Positions 44,783 through 58,185 of a stretch of DNA of 64,000 nt are shown piece after piece. The notes beneath the pieces were generated by a model. That model made no database searches, had not been told where the DNA came from, and was given only the letters and a program-made list of their open reading frames with translations. The DNA is taken from contig NC_073355.2 of assembly GCF_027580225.2 (NCBI RefSeq), forward strand, positions 16,993,501 through 17,057,500. Direction: 5' to 3'. Source of the DNA: Misgurnus anguillicaudatus (lineage: Eukaryota > Chordata > Actinopteri > Cypriniformes > Cobitidae). A program made the translations under genes and the position numbers. Within the stretch, counting starts at the first letter, position 1. Each line of letters begins with the position of its first letter.

Positions 44783-45195
44783 AGGCCTTGTCCACACGGA
44801 CACGGGTATTTTTATAACCGTGACTTTTTTACGCAGTTCGGTCATTCGTCCACACGGAAACGCAGGTCACATTTTTGAAAACCCCTGCCAGGTGAGGATT
44901 TTTAGAAACGCTGGTTGCAGTGTTGTCGTGTAGACAGTAAAACCGGGGGTTTTGATTCTGATTAAGGTTTTTGATTCTGATTAAGGCTTCTGATTGGCCA
45001 ATGTGGCTTTACGATTAGGGTTATATCACTGCCTGCTGGTCTGGCATGCTCTTGACAGCACGTGATAGCGTGTCTTTGCGTTTTCATGTAGGCAGAGATT
45101 TCTTTCAAACCGAGCATGTGTGGACAGGATTTTTTTAAACCGCAGGAGGATAAACTCCAGTTATATAAATACCCGTGTCTGTGTAAACAAGGCCT
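44783..45195. mobile_element. MITE (AGGCCTTGTCCACACGGACA ends)
   Basis: Left aggccttgtccacacggaca then cgggtatttttataa; right ttatataaatacccgtgtct then gtgtaaacaaggcct. 0.4 kb, with no transposase. Confidence 0.82.
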
Positions 45196-45650
45196 GGATC
45201 AGAATTAGAAAGTAATACTAAAATGATGAAGAAAGTCGAAATATTAATAGATGAACACTGTTGGGTATGACTCCAAAAGCTCAGATCTTTCATGTTTGCC
45301 TCTCTATCATCATCTCTGTTATGGGTTCATTTGAAGTTACCATTATGGTGATTAATGTTGCATTTAGTTGGACATTTGATCCGTGACCTTCATTAAACTA
45401 TCTCTCCTCTTTTAGCAATTGCAACAGTGTTTTATTAAGTCTATTTGTTCAATGCTTGACGTAGAGGGAAAACCTTTCAGAGCATCTAACGTTTATTAAT
45501 ATTATATTCTTACCAAGTATTAAAGTCGTCACGTGCTATAGAGGGTATGCACGTGACGTCACCTTTGGCAAAAGTGCCTGCGGTTACGCCCACTGAGTGG
45601 CAAAAGAAAGCGCGGCAGCATTTGAGTACAGTGTGAAGTCAGCGAAAACA

Positions 45651-45770
45651 TGGGGAAAACACATCTAAATGGGAAAAAGCTGTTGTGCGATAGACTGTAC
45701 TAACAGATTAAAAAGAATTCGGAGCTATTGTTTTACAGACTGTCAAAAAACACCGAAAGGAGGAGCACTA
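45651..45770 (+). pseudogene. THAP-like zinc-finger fragment
   Basis: From ATG at 45669: MGKSCCAIDCTNRLKRIRS, then YCFTDCQKTPKGGAL. Start Met followed by two close Cys (CCxxDC) is the usual opening of THAP domains (C2CH), found in host proteins and in P-element or Kolobok transposases. The later Cys-x2-His is not seen, and the frame continues into AT-rich sequence, so it is a fragment. The assignment is an inference from the N-terminus only. Confidence 0.4.
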
Positions 45771-46369
45771 TCAAGCAGAGGTTTTACTTTCTACTTAAAA
45801 GTATTTTTACAAGTATTTGTATTTTATCAGTGTTTTTCTTTGGAAAACATTCCAAAGCATATTAGGCTATCATAATTTTTACTCTATTACATTTCATAAA
45901 TACAAGTTTTTGTTTTACATTTAATATTTAAGTACATTAACGTACTTTTATTCAAGTAAATGTACACAATTTTAATGTAATTAGGTATTAAATACATTTT
46001 AACATGCAATATAAACAAATACACAGTATGATTCTATGCTTTAGAATGTAGTGAAGCAAAATTTTTCCCAAGACAAACACCCTAATAAAGCACAGATGCT
46101 TGGAAAATGTAATTAATGTAACTAAGTTTGTCCACCTCTGCTGTCAAGTTATCAAGATGTTTTTACATATTTATAGACCGTTTCAGCAGTAACAGCATAA
46201 ACAAGCGGCTGTCTGACCTTACAATGGCACTTTTTATGTCCGGGGCACTTATTTTATTTAGTTTAAATATTTTTTTAAATAAAAAATACTCATTTTTTAT
46301 TTGATATCTCAAAGTAAATCCATACGAATTATCAGTTTAAGGCTACAGTTAAAAATAGTGTTGTAGTTA

Positions 46370-46621
46370 TTAAAGTAACACTATGTTGTTTTTCATGTAA
46401 AAATGACCTATAGCTCCCCCATGTGGTCTTCTGCAGGCAGGGGGAGGGGTGGGGCTGTGTGATCTACCCTCCACCGCCACTTTCAGAGTGTGCTTGTAGC
46501 AGCTAGGAGGCTGCTCAGGTTGCAGCAACAGTACAATTTGTCCAGTTAAAAGTTGTTCTATCACTGAAATTATTTTAGAGACATTATTAAAAGGTAAAAA
46601 AACTACATAGTGTTGCTTTAA
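46370..46621. mobile_element. TTAA-bounded MITE (TTAAAGTAACACTATG ends)
   Basis: Left TTAAAGTAACACTATGTTG; right ACTACATAGTGTTGCTTTAA. 252 bp. Confidence 0.83.
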
Positions 46622-47630
46622 AAATTCAAAATAAGATACTTTGGAATATTTTTATGTTCAAAACCTTTCCTATAAACAAATTTCAAGAGCATCAGTAGTT
46701 GTTGGGATGTTAGGATAATTGACAAGGCCTGCACTGTGTGAATGTCATGGTGGGTGCATGGAGGATGAAGGAGATCCAAAAAACATATAAACTTTAATGA
46801 ACAAACTTACAGGTTGGGGAACACACCAAACAAAGTAACTTAAATTGAGAGTTGACAACAATAGGGAACAGAGAGAGAGAGAGAATATATCGGGGAGCTG
46901 ATGAGGGTAATGGCTGTAAGGTGGGGATAATTGTAGACAATTGAGTGCCACAGGGATGACGGATTTTTGTAGTAGACCAACACAGAAGTTGGTGGGACAC
47001 CGGTTCTTTTGCCATATAGCCCATTAATTTTTCCCATAGTCTTTTGGATTACATACCGGTATATAAAAAATAAGCTCTGTGTTTAACAAAAGTTAAAGTC
47101 ACTTAAACGTTTTGTCCACCAAGTTAATCTTTACAGATTAATACAAATTTAATGAATTCTAAAGTGTAAATGCATTTACTAGAACTATAACAAGCAGAAT
47201 TTTGACTTCAAAAGTCATAAAAGTTGTGTTCATCTGTGAAGACTAACTTGTTGGACAAAACATGTAAGTGTGTCATAAACTTTGTAAAACACAGAACTCA
47301 TTTTTTTGCAATAATCTAAAGGTCTAGATGATGGCAAACAGAAAATAAATGGGGAAACAAGCAGGCAGAAAGACTGGGAACATGGCAGTGAATAGCAAGA
47401 TTCTTTAAAGCATGCAGGCTTATTCTCTCTGATGTTATACCAAAAACAAGAGTAACACAGCATGTACAAAAAGGAAAAAAACAACAAAATTCAAAGACAG
47501 AGATCAAGAGTAGCTTTGCCCAGCCAGGCCCTTGGGAACAGATCAAAATCCACTTGATGTTACAACTCGGTGACTGCTCTTCCGAGGGACGCAAATTCAA
47601 AATATTTGTTCAGAGTGTCGTGTGTAGCTT
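46622..47630. other. No supported feature
   Basis: Several minus-strand open frames of 65-94 codons (46745-47600) without motifs; a short GA run near 46868-46885. Confidence 0.5.
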
Positions 47631-48220
47631 GTCATGTCAAAATATGTGTTCAGTGTGTCTTGTGATCCTACAGTATGTCCTACATCATGCTTCATGTCAA
47701 AATACGTGCCTGCTGCACACACGTTGAAGGGGTTTATTATTAAAAAAAAACGCTAACGTTCACAAAATACTCTCAAGACACTAACTTAACACTAAACTAT
47801 GATTACACATGCTGGTTAAAAGTTTCCTCACATCCTGAAAGCAATCACTATGTTCAGTTGTTTAAATGTATTTGTAAAAATGTATGTCATCTGTGAAAGG
47901 CGTAGGAACAAAAAAAATGTTCAACCAATCATAGATCTCGTTCCGAATGGACGTTGCCTTTTTTGTCCCTCATCCGTAAGCTGATTTGAATGCCACCGCG
48001 CAGCTTGTTCACGCAGACATCATATGTCATTGGCGTGTTCACGTGCCCTCACCTCCCGTCTGTAAACAGAGCGAGAATGGCAAACTTTCCTGAATTGACA
48101 ACCTGCAAAATGTCAAATGTGACCGCCTCTTTTATGATAAACCCCAAGTGCCGTATTTCGACAAGATGCGTTTATGCACATGAGTTTACATGACACGCCG
48201 AACACATATTTTGACATGAC
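47631..48220. repeat. Sequence between inverted arms
   Basis: gtcatgtcaaaatatgtgtt (47631) then cagtgtgtcttg is matched inversely at 48189-48220 by acacatattttgacatgac. 0.6 kb, probably a foldback transposon; no gene inside. Confidence 0.6.
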
Positions 48221-48239
48221 GAGCCACAGTGATGAGCTT

Positions 48240-50241
48240 TGCATTGTGCACTTTTGAAATGGAATCGGTTGCCACTCAGATTTTACTATGTGCATCAGGC
48301 AGAACACATGCCCTTTTTGTCCTTACCATCCACAATCCGAAGTGCCTTTTTGGAGGTTTTATTTATTTTTTTTAATTTAAATTTCTTCAACAAATCAATG
48401 TTATTGCTAACCCTTTACGTCTGCCTGTCTGTTTTACAATATTGATCAAATTAAAGGTATTAAATTTTTTTTTGTGACAAAATATTTTTGGATCCGCTCA
48501 AACTGTCAGTCAAACGTCCTCTTAACTCCGCCCCCTGAGTGCAACGAACTGAAGTTTCACAGCAGAGCAGCTGAACGTCTTGCAACGGTAAATAAATATC
48601 TTGTTGTTTGAGTATGAATGAAACACTAGTATGTCTATAACGGCTCATGTTTTATGAATTTGAGCAGGGCCTGATTATAGACGAGATTGGGCGAGTGTGC
48701 AATTAGGGGGACACCAAGGGCTGCAAACTGCAACCAAATGGAGTTTTTCCACACAGCGCGAGCAGTGTTTTTTTTTTTTTTTTAGTTTTTGTGCATGTGC
48801 AGGGCACCCCTGACTACAATACGGAATGTAGGGTCGGGATTTAACCGCTTATTTGCATGACGCGTCTCAATCGGTTAACTACGCAGTCAACACATCTCAC
48901 TCAGAACCGCGAGATTTAGACATTGCAGAGATGAGAGATAGAGAGAACTTCTAGCTATACATTAACACCAAAAACATTACAGATTAGAAAGGTCTTAGAC
49001 ATCAGATACCCAGTTAAGGAAAACTGGATAGAAGACGAGAAACGTGTAAAGTGCCCTGCTCATCTCATTACAATATGCTATCTAACTTAGATATAACTTA
49101 TTCTATATGAATGTATCTTATGCCTAGAATTTGTCAAGGGGGCTGTATGATCCTTTGGTTCATAACTTTTTATTCTAAAACCAACTGCATAGAGTTAAGT
49201 CTATTTAGTATTTTTCAGTATTTTTGGAAAAATGTGAATAATTGCAGGCTGATTTAAGGTGTGCTCAAAATTTTCTGTCAGGGGCTAAAGTGCTCCTAAT
49301 AACAAAAAGTTCGCTATGAATGACTAGACTTTTTAAAATGTGTATTAATTTTTCATTGCTGGCTTATTTTAAGGAAAGTGTAGTGCATGAGAGAGAACAA
49401 CCAACCGCACCTTCAAGAGACCAAGAAAGGTCCCTCCTCTGCACAGTTTTTGCCAGGTAAGCAGCTACATGTTGGATATGCTAATGGTATGGCTATAGTA
49501 TAATCTCCTATTTTGATCTTTAATGTCCTATTTCCCCCTCTTCTCAATGGCATACACTAACATGTTAACCAAATATTAAAAAATGATAAACTTTGATTGA
49601 ACTTTATATATGCAAAGCAGAGGAAAAAATGAAAATAATATATTACACAATTAAATAATAGGGGGTGCAGAAGAGCAGTTCACAAACACATGACAAATAA
49701 TACAGACAACCACACAGGATGCAAATTGTTAAAGCCAACTTTACAGCTATAAGGCCAGATATGCTCTGCACTGTAAAATGCCAAGCTATTATAAAATGTC
49801 ATTTTTCATTCATTATTAGTGAATGTTTCGATCATTAATAGTGAATAAATATAAAGCTTTTGAGATGATTATTATGTGCTATTTATTTGGAAGGGGGCTG
49901 CCCTTTTTCAGTTTCAGCACATGCCCCTCAAAAAGTCTGTGCACGGCCCTGATGTGCATGCTTTGTGCCTTCTCAAAGACCACAACGAAAATGTAAATGA
50001 AAATGCAATATAATGCTTGCAATGTAATTATAGCATCTTACAATTTCAAAATGTCTTTACATCAAATAATAATCTGAAAAGTTTAGGATTCAGTAAACCT
50101 TGGCATTTTTAAAAGCCATAACTAAAACCTTGCACATTCATCAAAAGCCTGAGCTTAATTAGAAAATGCTTTTCCTTTTATATGCTGTTATTCCTTGTAG
50201 TGCTGCATACCGTCAGATGTCTATTTTATTTTGTTAAAAGT

Positions 50242-50283
<42 letters not shown>

Positions 50284-53246
50284 TATATATATATATAAAG
50301 CGGTGATATTAAAGTGGCTGGTTTTAAAGTATATGTTCATTTTTTATTTTGTAACCAACTTTATAGATGAAAGGCAGAAACAGGCTTGCAAAATCCTCAC
50401 TGACCCACTGACCCAACACAACCAGCGTCTTTGATCTTCTCTACTCTTGCCAGACACTGTCGTTTTGAAATATGACTCCCCATGAAATTATGAATTCCCA
50501 TTTCGGCCTACTGTGACGGTTAAGGATTAGGTGTGGGGACAGGTTTGAGAGATCGGGAACAGTCGGGTAGCAGCCTTCCCAGTGTATGTACCAAAAGAAA
50601 GGGACTTAAAATGACCACTTACAACCCAGCTTACCAGAACTGATGTAAAACCACTTTGCAGGGCATCTCTCACAAACATTTAACATTAAGAAAGTCACCT
50701 CCTACATTGCAGCATATGTACTTAGTGAAATAAAATAATTTATACCTGCTGTACATTATGTCCAAATAGTCCAATATATTCTTTTCAAAATAAGTGTTGC
50801 AATTATCCAATTTCTGCATTAATAAACCAGACACTTTCAGCGGGTGCACTTCAAGCCAATTAGATTCAACCATCATTTGATAGTGTGTCATCAATACTGC
50901 ATGTAATACTGAAGGTTTTAGACAAATAAATGAAATTGTCTGTAGCCACCCAGCAGCGGGCACAGGTTCAGTAATCTCTAACCTTTAGAAAGCAGACTGC
51001 ATCTGTTTATTACTGATACTGCGATCATTGTGCACAGCAAAGATTGTGCCAATACTTCACCACTTCACCTCATAACCAACAGAAGAGCTGTGGTGCAAAG
51101 ACTCACAAATTAACCGTAATCAGTGATGCTGGGTCTTTTTTGGTAACATGTGAGGAGTTCTGATACAAAACACTTGAATTGCGTCTGACATGTTTTCTTG
51201 AAAATGACAATTTTTCTTCAGGCTCTTTTGTTTATATTCAATAATTTTACTGTAATGCAATAAGGTTATTAGTCAGTAATTGAAATGCCCGATTTTTTTA
51301 TAACAAATGTCAATTTAGTAATATCATTGGTATGCTTCCTCCAATTCATATTTTGTGCACTTAGAGGACTTGGCTAAAAAATATGTGGCATTTAGCAGAT
51401 TCTGTCAACAAATTGTTAATTCTGAATGGCCTGCGGTCAGATTTAGGCAGATTTGAAGGTATTTGATGAAAGTATACAACATATGCTGTGAACATATGCT
51501 GTGTATGTTCCTTGTAACACTGTTAGTAGAGGGCAATAGGAAAACATATGGATATATTTGTATATAGTCAGTTCATGCAGTGGTAGCTGGTCAATGTATT
51601 AATTGAAAACACAAGCACAGCGATCCGAACAAGGTCCATATATGCCTCATTATTATTCATGATTAGTTTATTCCTGTCATGTCATGTCCATATTTGTCAT
51701 TGTTTGCCCCCTCAAGGGTATTTATGTTGTTTTTGAACATCTTTAAGTTACGAGCTCTCAGCGTTTGGGTTCCATCCATCACCACAACTTGACAGTTTAG
51801 GGACGGGGTAACTGAGAAAAATAAGCTTCTTGCGGGATGGACATAATGATGAATGTAGCAGTGGGCACTGATCAGTGGTAGCAAGTTAAATATCTTGATA
51901 TGAAAGAAAATATCATTTCATCCTTACAAAATCACCCTTTACAAGATGCTCAGATTAAGAATAAATAAGGGATTAAGGAGCTTGGACCAGATTGAGCAGC
52001 AGGAAGTGATCGCCGTCGAGCTCACACTGTGTGCTTTTCTAACACTTATGGCAAGTGGAGTTGGCTAACGTTAGCTGGATGCTATGTAAGTCATGCCTTT
52101 CATTGTTTTTGTGCAACATTTTGGGGTGCATTTGAGCTGCCTTTGTGTGGACATGATGTTCAGACCATCCGGTATTTTCTGTGGCTTGGACAACTTTGTT
52201 GCATTGTACTGGTCTGTGGTTAGGCAACTTTACTGTGTGTGTGAATCAGGTGAAGTGATCAGTCCAAATCCCTTCAAAGATCAGAGGTCCTGATGTGTAA
52301 ACTTTTGTGGGAGTTGCTGTCTTGTTTATTGGCTAAGAGCCCTTCCCAGGCCTGAGATTTTCTACTGATATCACCACAGCAACCGCTTTAATGTTTGTAT
52401 CATTCTGCCACCTACTGGTCATTTTACAATTAGCGAGGGAGGCTTCCTTAAACACGTGAGTCATACGCTTACACGTTCACTTAGATAGCTAGGAAACTGA
52501 TTAAGACACAAAAAAGTGCCAGAGGCAATGTTGACAAGCTTAAGATAGCACATTTTAGGAGGGATTTATTAAACATGGATGCAGAAGCAGTTTTGGAAGT
52601 GTCTGAATATGTACAGTCACTGATTCTGCGGGACCTGACAAGTATTTTTGTAAATTAACTCTTGCGATTTTAACCAGGTTTTAGATATTTCCTAGACAAC
52701 ATATGAATTACTTACAGGTGGTTTGGGTCATTTTGTCTAGGCTTACTGTCTTATGTAACCTATCGCTGGGCTAACTATGATTAGCAATGTGGATTATTTT
52801 AAGAGACTATTCAAACGATGGCATACACATCTATCGCTATATGTTTGTTTAACATTTAAGCTAAACAATAGCGCTGAAGGTTGTTGACTTTTCACCTATA
52901 AAACTTTAAACTAAAAAATAGCTTGCTGATTTGTACTAGATAAAACCAACACAACAGTACATATGCATAGATTATTTTACCTGATATGAAGTGTGCACTG
53001 CAAACACGAGCATTATTTATGATCGTATCCGTCTAGTCTGTACGCTGTATTGCATTCAACCACATTTGTCTTCTTGATTTCTGTGAAGCAATGTCTGCCA
53101 GGATCTGGTAAAACTTTATTTTTGAACCAAAAGTGCTGTTCCTTCTAATCTGGCAGCCAAAAACACAAGAAGATGACATTTTAAAGTCAAAAACTCAAAC
53201 TTTTAGCACGCCGGCTATGAGTTCCTACTTATTTTTTGCCTAAAGC
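48240..53246. other. Long stretch without a supported gene
   Basis: 48664-49955 may be a decayed element (agggcctgattatagacga on the left, ctgtgcacggccctgat on the right). (ATT)n/(TA)n microsatellite at 50245-50300. Small open frames at 50231-52293 show no motif. Confidence 0.5.
50245..50300. repeat. (ATT)n followed by (TA)n microsatellite
   Basis: About 32 bases of att triplets, then tatata; a Leu-rich frame across it is not coding. Confidence 0.9.
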
Positions 53247-53247
53247 T

Positions 53248-53769
53248 CAGGGGTGCAAACTTGTCACCTTCCGGCGAAATTCGCCGTTTTTTGATACAAA
53301 ATAGGTAATTCTTGTGATTCGTCTAGATCCGATGAGTTTTTTAAAATGAGGGGTGAGGGGGGTCTGCGACATGGTAGCAGTAAATGAAATTATGAAAATC
53401 ATGTCCAGCTATTGTGGTAACGATGTCAAATTACTAGCCAGTTTGGCGGGTTATGTTTTACAATTTATAGCCACCTCATTTGCTGCCGAAGTTTAAGCAG
53501 TCTGCAGATTGAGTGCACATACTTAACTCGTAGTATTTTCTCATTTGAGGTTACGCGCCCGCGTCACGTTGCTGTGCGCGTGGTCATAAAGCTTAACATT
53601 TGTTCACGCACCGCAGTTTTAAGTTAAGTGATTTTAAGCTGTTGACAACAGTGCTATATGCGCTATATACCTGTTTCTGTTTAAGAGGAGCGTGCAAGCC
53701 GCGTATCCGCTTATATAAGAGCGCTTGTGTCTTGTCACCTTTTTCACCCCTGATGAGTTTGCACCCCTG
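53248..53769. mobile_element. Inverted-repeat element (CAGGGGTGCAAAC ends)
   Basis: Left CAGGGGTGCAAACTTGTCACC; right GATGAGTTTGCACCCCTG. Flanks share aaagct on both sides, six bases of a possible target duplication. 0.5 kb. Confidence 0.78.
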
Positions 53770-53888
53770 AAAGCTAGAGCGGTGACGTTACAGTGACGTG
53801 GGTGATTAAGGGGTCTATAATATGTGATATAACTCTTGATTTTGTGTATGGCTGAAAAGAATGTCATGTACTGCACACCTAGGATAAG

Positions 53889-54610
53889 GGGCTGTTTACA
53901 CTTGGTATTAAGATGTGTCTTCATCGATCGGATCACAAGTGGACGAGAAAGACACATTACGTTTACACCTGGTATTTAAATCCGTCTCTTTTGTCCACTT
54001 TCGACCACTTCTGTGCTGAATACTATGAGGAGGTGGTCTGTGAGATGGTGGGCGAGTCTCTCTGCTGTCATTCAAACCCGAGCGGGAGTAATTATGAGTT
54101 TATATGGACGCAAACTAATATTATGTCGGAGTGCACTGCTTGTTTAGCAAGTAAACATGCTGCACAGTGTTTTGTACATGAGTATGTAAGAGCTTACTTT
54201 GAATTTTCAGCGCAGTTGATGAAATAGGATCGCGCAACTTTCACACGCTTTCAAAACGAAACTACGGAGATCACCCGCTTAGTTTTATCAATGAAAGGCT
54301 AAAAATAGCGCTGTTCACCGAATGTTCACGCCAGAAGTCAAAAAAGACGTAAAACTTGTGTTTAGATAAATGGGCGGAGAAAAGGCGGTCGCGTGTGGCT
54401 GTTCGAACGCATTCAACCACATGTGCGTTCCGCAACTCCAAAGCGATCCGATCGAAAGTGGTTTCGACCACCTCTGGATGTGGTTGAAAGTGGTCGAAAG
54501 TGGACGAGCTCAAAACGTTTTGAACACCGTTTACACCTGGCATTAACGTCGTCCACTTGTGATCCGATCGACGAAAACACATGTTAATGCCAAGTGTAAA
54601 CAGCCTCTAA
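53889..54610. mobile_element. Long form of the GGCTGTTTACACTTGG foldback
   Basis: Left ggggctgtttacacttggta with gatcggatcacaagtggacg; right cgtccacttgtgatccgatc ending ccaagtgtaaacagcctc. 720 bp. Its right part is the inverse of the short copy at 37517-37771. The centre (54000-54360) has an open frame (53913-54227) of unknown meaning. A third remnant lies at 58046-58111. Confidence 0.83.
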
Positions 54611-56015
54611 GATGGCATTAAGGTGAGTAAATTATGAGATGATTTTCATTTTTGGGTGAACTATTACTTGAGGAAATCTTAAATGATGCAAGAGGATATG
54701 CATATTAATATGGAGTTTATTATTATTCAGCTGAAACCATTACTGACTATGAAAATGGGTGAATTTTTAAAAAATCAAAATACAGTTTGGATACTTATTG
54801 GATATATATCATAAGGACAGTTTGGCATATCAAAATTATTCATGCCAGTAGGGTTTTACCATTTTAACTGAATTCCTTAATAAGACCCATTATCAGCAAA
54901 GGATTGCATTCAATTTAATCTTCTCTTAACATAAGTACTACTTTTTGCATTTAAGTTCACAAACAAATGAAAATGCATGCATTCTTAATAACGTTATTTT
55001 GTTTTAAAGTGAAGTATTTAGTCAATAGCCTTGGTTTAATGGATTAAAAAAATAAATAAATAAAAAGGTGGACACATTGGAACCCTGGACAAATTAGGCT
55101 GCAAGCGTTTAATCCAAGTTTTATTATCAGGTGAGGAGGAGCATGGCAATATCCTTGCTGTAGCATTATTGGTGTGGATTATTCATTTAACAGCTCTTCA
55201 ATATTTTCAGCAGCTCTATATGGTGAACAAATCAATGTGGAGCCTTTAGCATTGAACTGCTCATTCTGTTTCTCCTGCACCAGGCTGTGTTCCCTTAATT
55301 AAAGCATCCAATTCAGCTAGAGGACACCATTTATCTCAGCTCGCTCTAGCAAAGGTAAACAAGAACAAAACAGTCTAGGAAATTGGGTGAATTTGTCTTA
55401 AAACAAAGATGTGAAATTAAAAGTCACACATCTGCCTTTGTCAAGTTCGAAATATTTCATATATCATACCCTGCTTGTGAATGTGACCATTTATCCACTA
55501 CAAATAACTTTTTGTGAAACCATGTTCTTTATGAAACCATACAGCCAACATTTTTATGAAATTTTTATCATGTAGCACTTTTATGAAGGAGTCTTTAACG
55601 CCTTGTAATGAAAAAAAAAGGATCTTCAGACTATTACAATTTAAGAGAGAAATAGTTACTTAAAAAAACTTTGACTGAGAGGTTTCTACTGTGGCATTGC
55701 ATTTTAACACACTTTTTGAAGACTATAGACAACAAATCAATTTCCCTTCATTTTAAGTGTTTAAAATTGACAGATGTGTCCAATGGCAGGCATCCAAAAC
55801 ATGGGCAAAATGCGACCTCTGTTATATCCACACATAATTAGAGTAATATATTTCCCGTGAGATTCTTCACCTCTGCAATCTTATTGCTTTTCGTCTAATC
55901 TGTTCAAAGAGAAGCATCTATGGGAAATGGGCTTAACACCTACACAAAACTGCTGTGTTTCAGCACATTCATAATAAGTACACCATGCACCTTTGAAAAG
56001 ACATGCTTGTCTCTT

Positions 56016-56099
<84 letters not shown>

Positions 56100-56570
56100 A
56101 AGAGAGAGAGAGAAAGCTATAAGGGTAAATGATTGGTGGCCTTGAAACGTCGTACGTATTTTGTGCTTATGTAAGAATGAAATGGCAGGCCCAAATTTTG
56201 CTTTCCACAGGAGCAAGTAAATGAGACACACATAAGGGTTGAGCAAATGATCATGATCCTGCAACTATGCTGTTGATATGACTTATGTTGCATTTACCAT
56301 TGAACAAAGTGTAAGTCTTTCAAACTTTTTTACAGGTGCACAAAATTTTAAATAAAACCGTTTTTTGGCAGAATGGAAAGGCTCGTCCTTGAATATTTTC
56401 CTTTCTTTCCCATTACCAGCAAAAGTTCAAACAAAATACAGAGAGAAAAATTATCTAAGCAAATGCCAACCTTGCCATTAAAAAAGTGAAGTTTTAATCA
56501 AATGTTGTTAACCATGCTGACATCTCTCAGATGCCATTTGAATGGTATTTGGTTTGCTATTTGGTGGCTT
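54611..56570. other. Stretch without a supported gene
   Basis: 54636-54666 (tttcatttttgggtgaacta) is a fragment of the foldback family at 11184-11486. A (GA)n microsatellite lies at 56018-56116. Otherwise nothing. Confidence 0.55.
56018..56116. repeat. (GA)n microsatellite
   Basis: About 100 bases of ga with a few interrupting a. The Arg-Glu frame on + and Ser-Leu frame on - are artefacts. Confidence 0.97.
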
Positions 56571-56625
56571 AATGGGAATTCACCAAAAAATGTTTCTGTC
56601 ATCGTTTACTCGCCATTATGTTGTT

Positions 56626-58045
56626 CAGAGGCGGAGTGGGACCCAAAAATCTACCGGGAAATTTCATAGACCACCAGCCCTCTGTGGTCAAAAAAAAGAA
56701 AATGGTTCCTTGTAAATAATCAAATGCTGAAATCTAAAATTACAATAAAATGACTGCACAACAACATGAAATACCAAGTGTAATAATACTTATTTAAAAG
56801 ATCTTAAAGTCAACAACAGTTCCCTAGTTTTAGGTAAGCTTAAGCTTACTATGGTTGCAAAGCAGTTGCTTATAAAATTATTAACTCTTTCACCGCCAGC
56901 ATTTTTAAAAAAAGTTGCCAGCCAGCGCCAGCGTTTTTCATGATTTTCACCAAAGTTGAATGCCTTCCAGAAAATGTTCTTCAGATATATAAACATACAA
57001 TATACCAAATGAAAGAACAGACCCTCCGCTTTCAAACAAAAAAAAAAACGTTTCATCCTACCTTGAGTAGTTCTTTTGTAATCAGCTTTTGAATATGGGT
57101 AGGTTTCTGCAAAAACACCACATTTTGAGCAAAAAGCAGAGATAATTCCATGTTTGTGACGGACTTTTCATAGAGATCCCATTCAGAGCGATCTTTAAAA
57201 CAGACACGGACATGCAGCAGCTTGCCACAGGGCAATACTTTCGGGTTTAAAAAGTTGCGGAAGGGCGGCACCTGGTGGATAATAGCGGTATTGCGGAAAG
57301 ACGGAAAATCTCGTCATTGGCTGGGAAGCGTTTTCTCTTAATTGACGAGATATCTCGTCAATGGCGGGGAAAGAGTTAAGCCTGTTCGGAGAGAGATGTT
57401 TTATGTGACAAAATGTCAGTCATCGTGTGATAACGAAAATATAACAAGGCTTAGACATATAACTTGCATGTTCTGAGCAGGTGTTGTCAGTGAACAGGCT
57501 GTAAACTGTTGGCTAAGTTACAGACACTCGTGAAAAACGGATGCTGATTATCTGGGAAACATTCTCTAACAGCACTCAAGTTGTCATTGTTTGTGTCAAA
57601 TTTGTGCATTTGTTGTAACATTAAAACAGGAGATCAGACTTACTCTGTGCTGCTCAAAGTAATGCTCGGAGCTCCATTCCTCTGTGGGTGTGTGAGGCTA
57701 TGCTTTCTTATTGGTTGTTGCGTTAAATCTTACCCAGATACAACAGTGCTATTTTCCGATTGGCTGTTGTGTGGCCTCTTTCTTTTTTTTTTGATTGGCT
57801 GATAAGCGGCACGTTCGACTAGAACTCCAGGGGAGACGGGCTTGATAGAGAGAACGGTGCGGCGAGATACGGTACATTTTGAGCGCTGCAGGATATTAAA
57901 TATATGATAAATAGTTTTTAGTGTGGCGGGAGTGCATGACTAAAGACTGAAAGCACGGCTATTATCAGACCGGCTCTTGTGCCCTCAAAACACTACCGGC
58001 CCACCGGGAAAAGTCCTGACTCTCCCGATTGCCACTCCGCCACTG
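56626..58045. mobile_element. Inverted-repeat element (CAGNGGCGGAGTGG ends) with nested TTAA MITE
   Basis: Left cagaggcggagtgggaccca then accgggaaat; right inverse cagtggcggagtggcaatcg and cccggtgggccggt. hAT-like ends, but flanking octamers do not match. It is inserted beside a fragment of the 11184-type foldback and beside the 58046-58111 remnant. No transposase frame seen. Confidence 0.7.
56881..57379. mobile_element. TTAA-bounded MITE (TTAACTCTTTCNCCGCCA ends)
   Basis: Left TTAACTCTTTCACCGCCAGC; right CAATGGCGGGGAAAGAGTTAA. 0.5 kb; body rich in 'gccagc'. It lies inside the 56626-58045 element and is therefore younger. Confidence 0.85.
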
Positions 58046-58111
58046 TGTGTCTCTCTCGTCCACTTGTGATCCGATCGACAAAAACACATCTTAATACCAA
58101 GTGTAACAGCC
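58046..58111. repeat. Remnant end of the GGCTGTTTACACTTGG family
   Basis: gtccacttgtgatccgatcg then aaaaacacatcttaatacca and agtgtaacagcccc match the right end of 53889-54610. Confidence 0.75.
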
Positions 58112-58185
58112 CCTGGGATATTTTTCCTCGCGTCAATGAAAAAGGAGTGTCTAAGCTACGTTTATGGTTGCTTTTGTATAAGATT

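Noticed and set aside
48664..49955. Possible element with 'agggcctgattat' and 'cacggccctgat' ends
   Set aside because: The shared inverse is only a few bases; insufficient to call.
55881..56264. Frames with (SL)n or (RE)n repeats
   Set aside because: Products of a (GA)n microsatellite.
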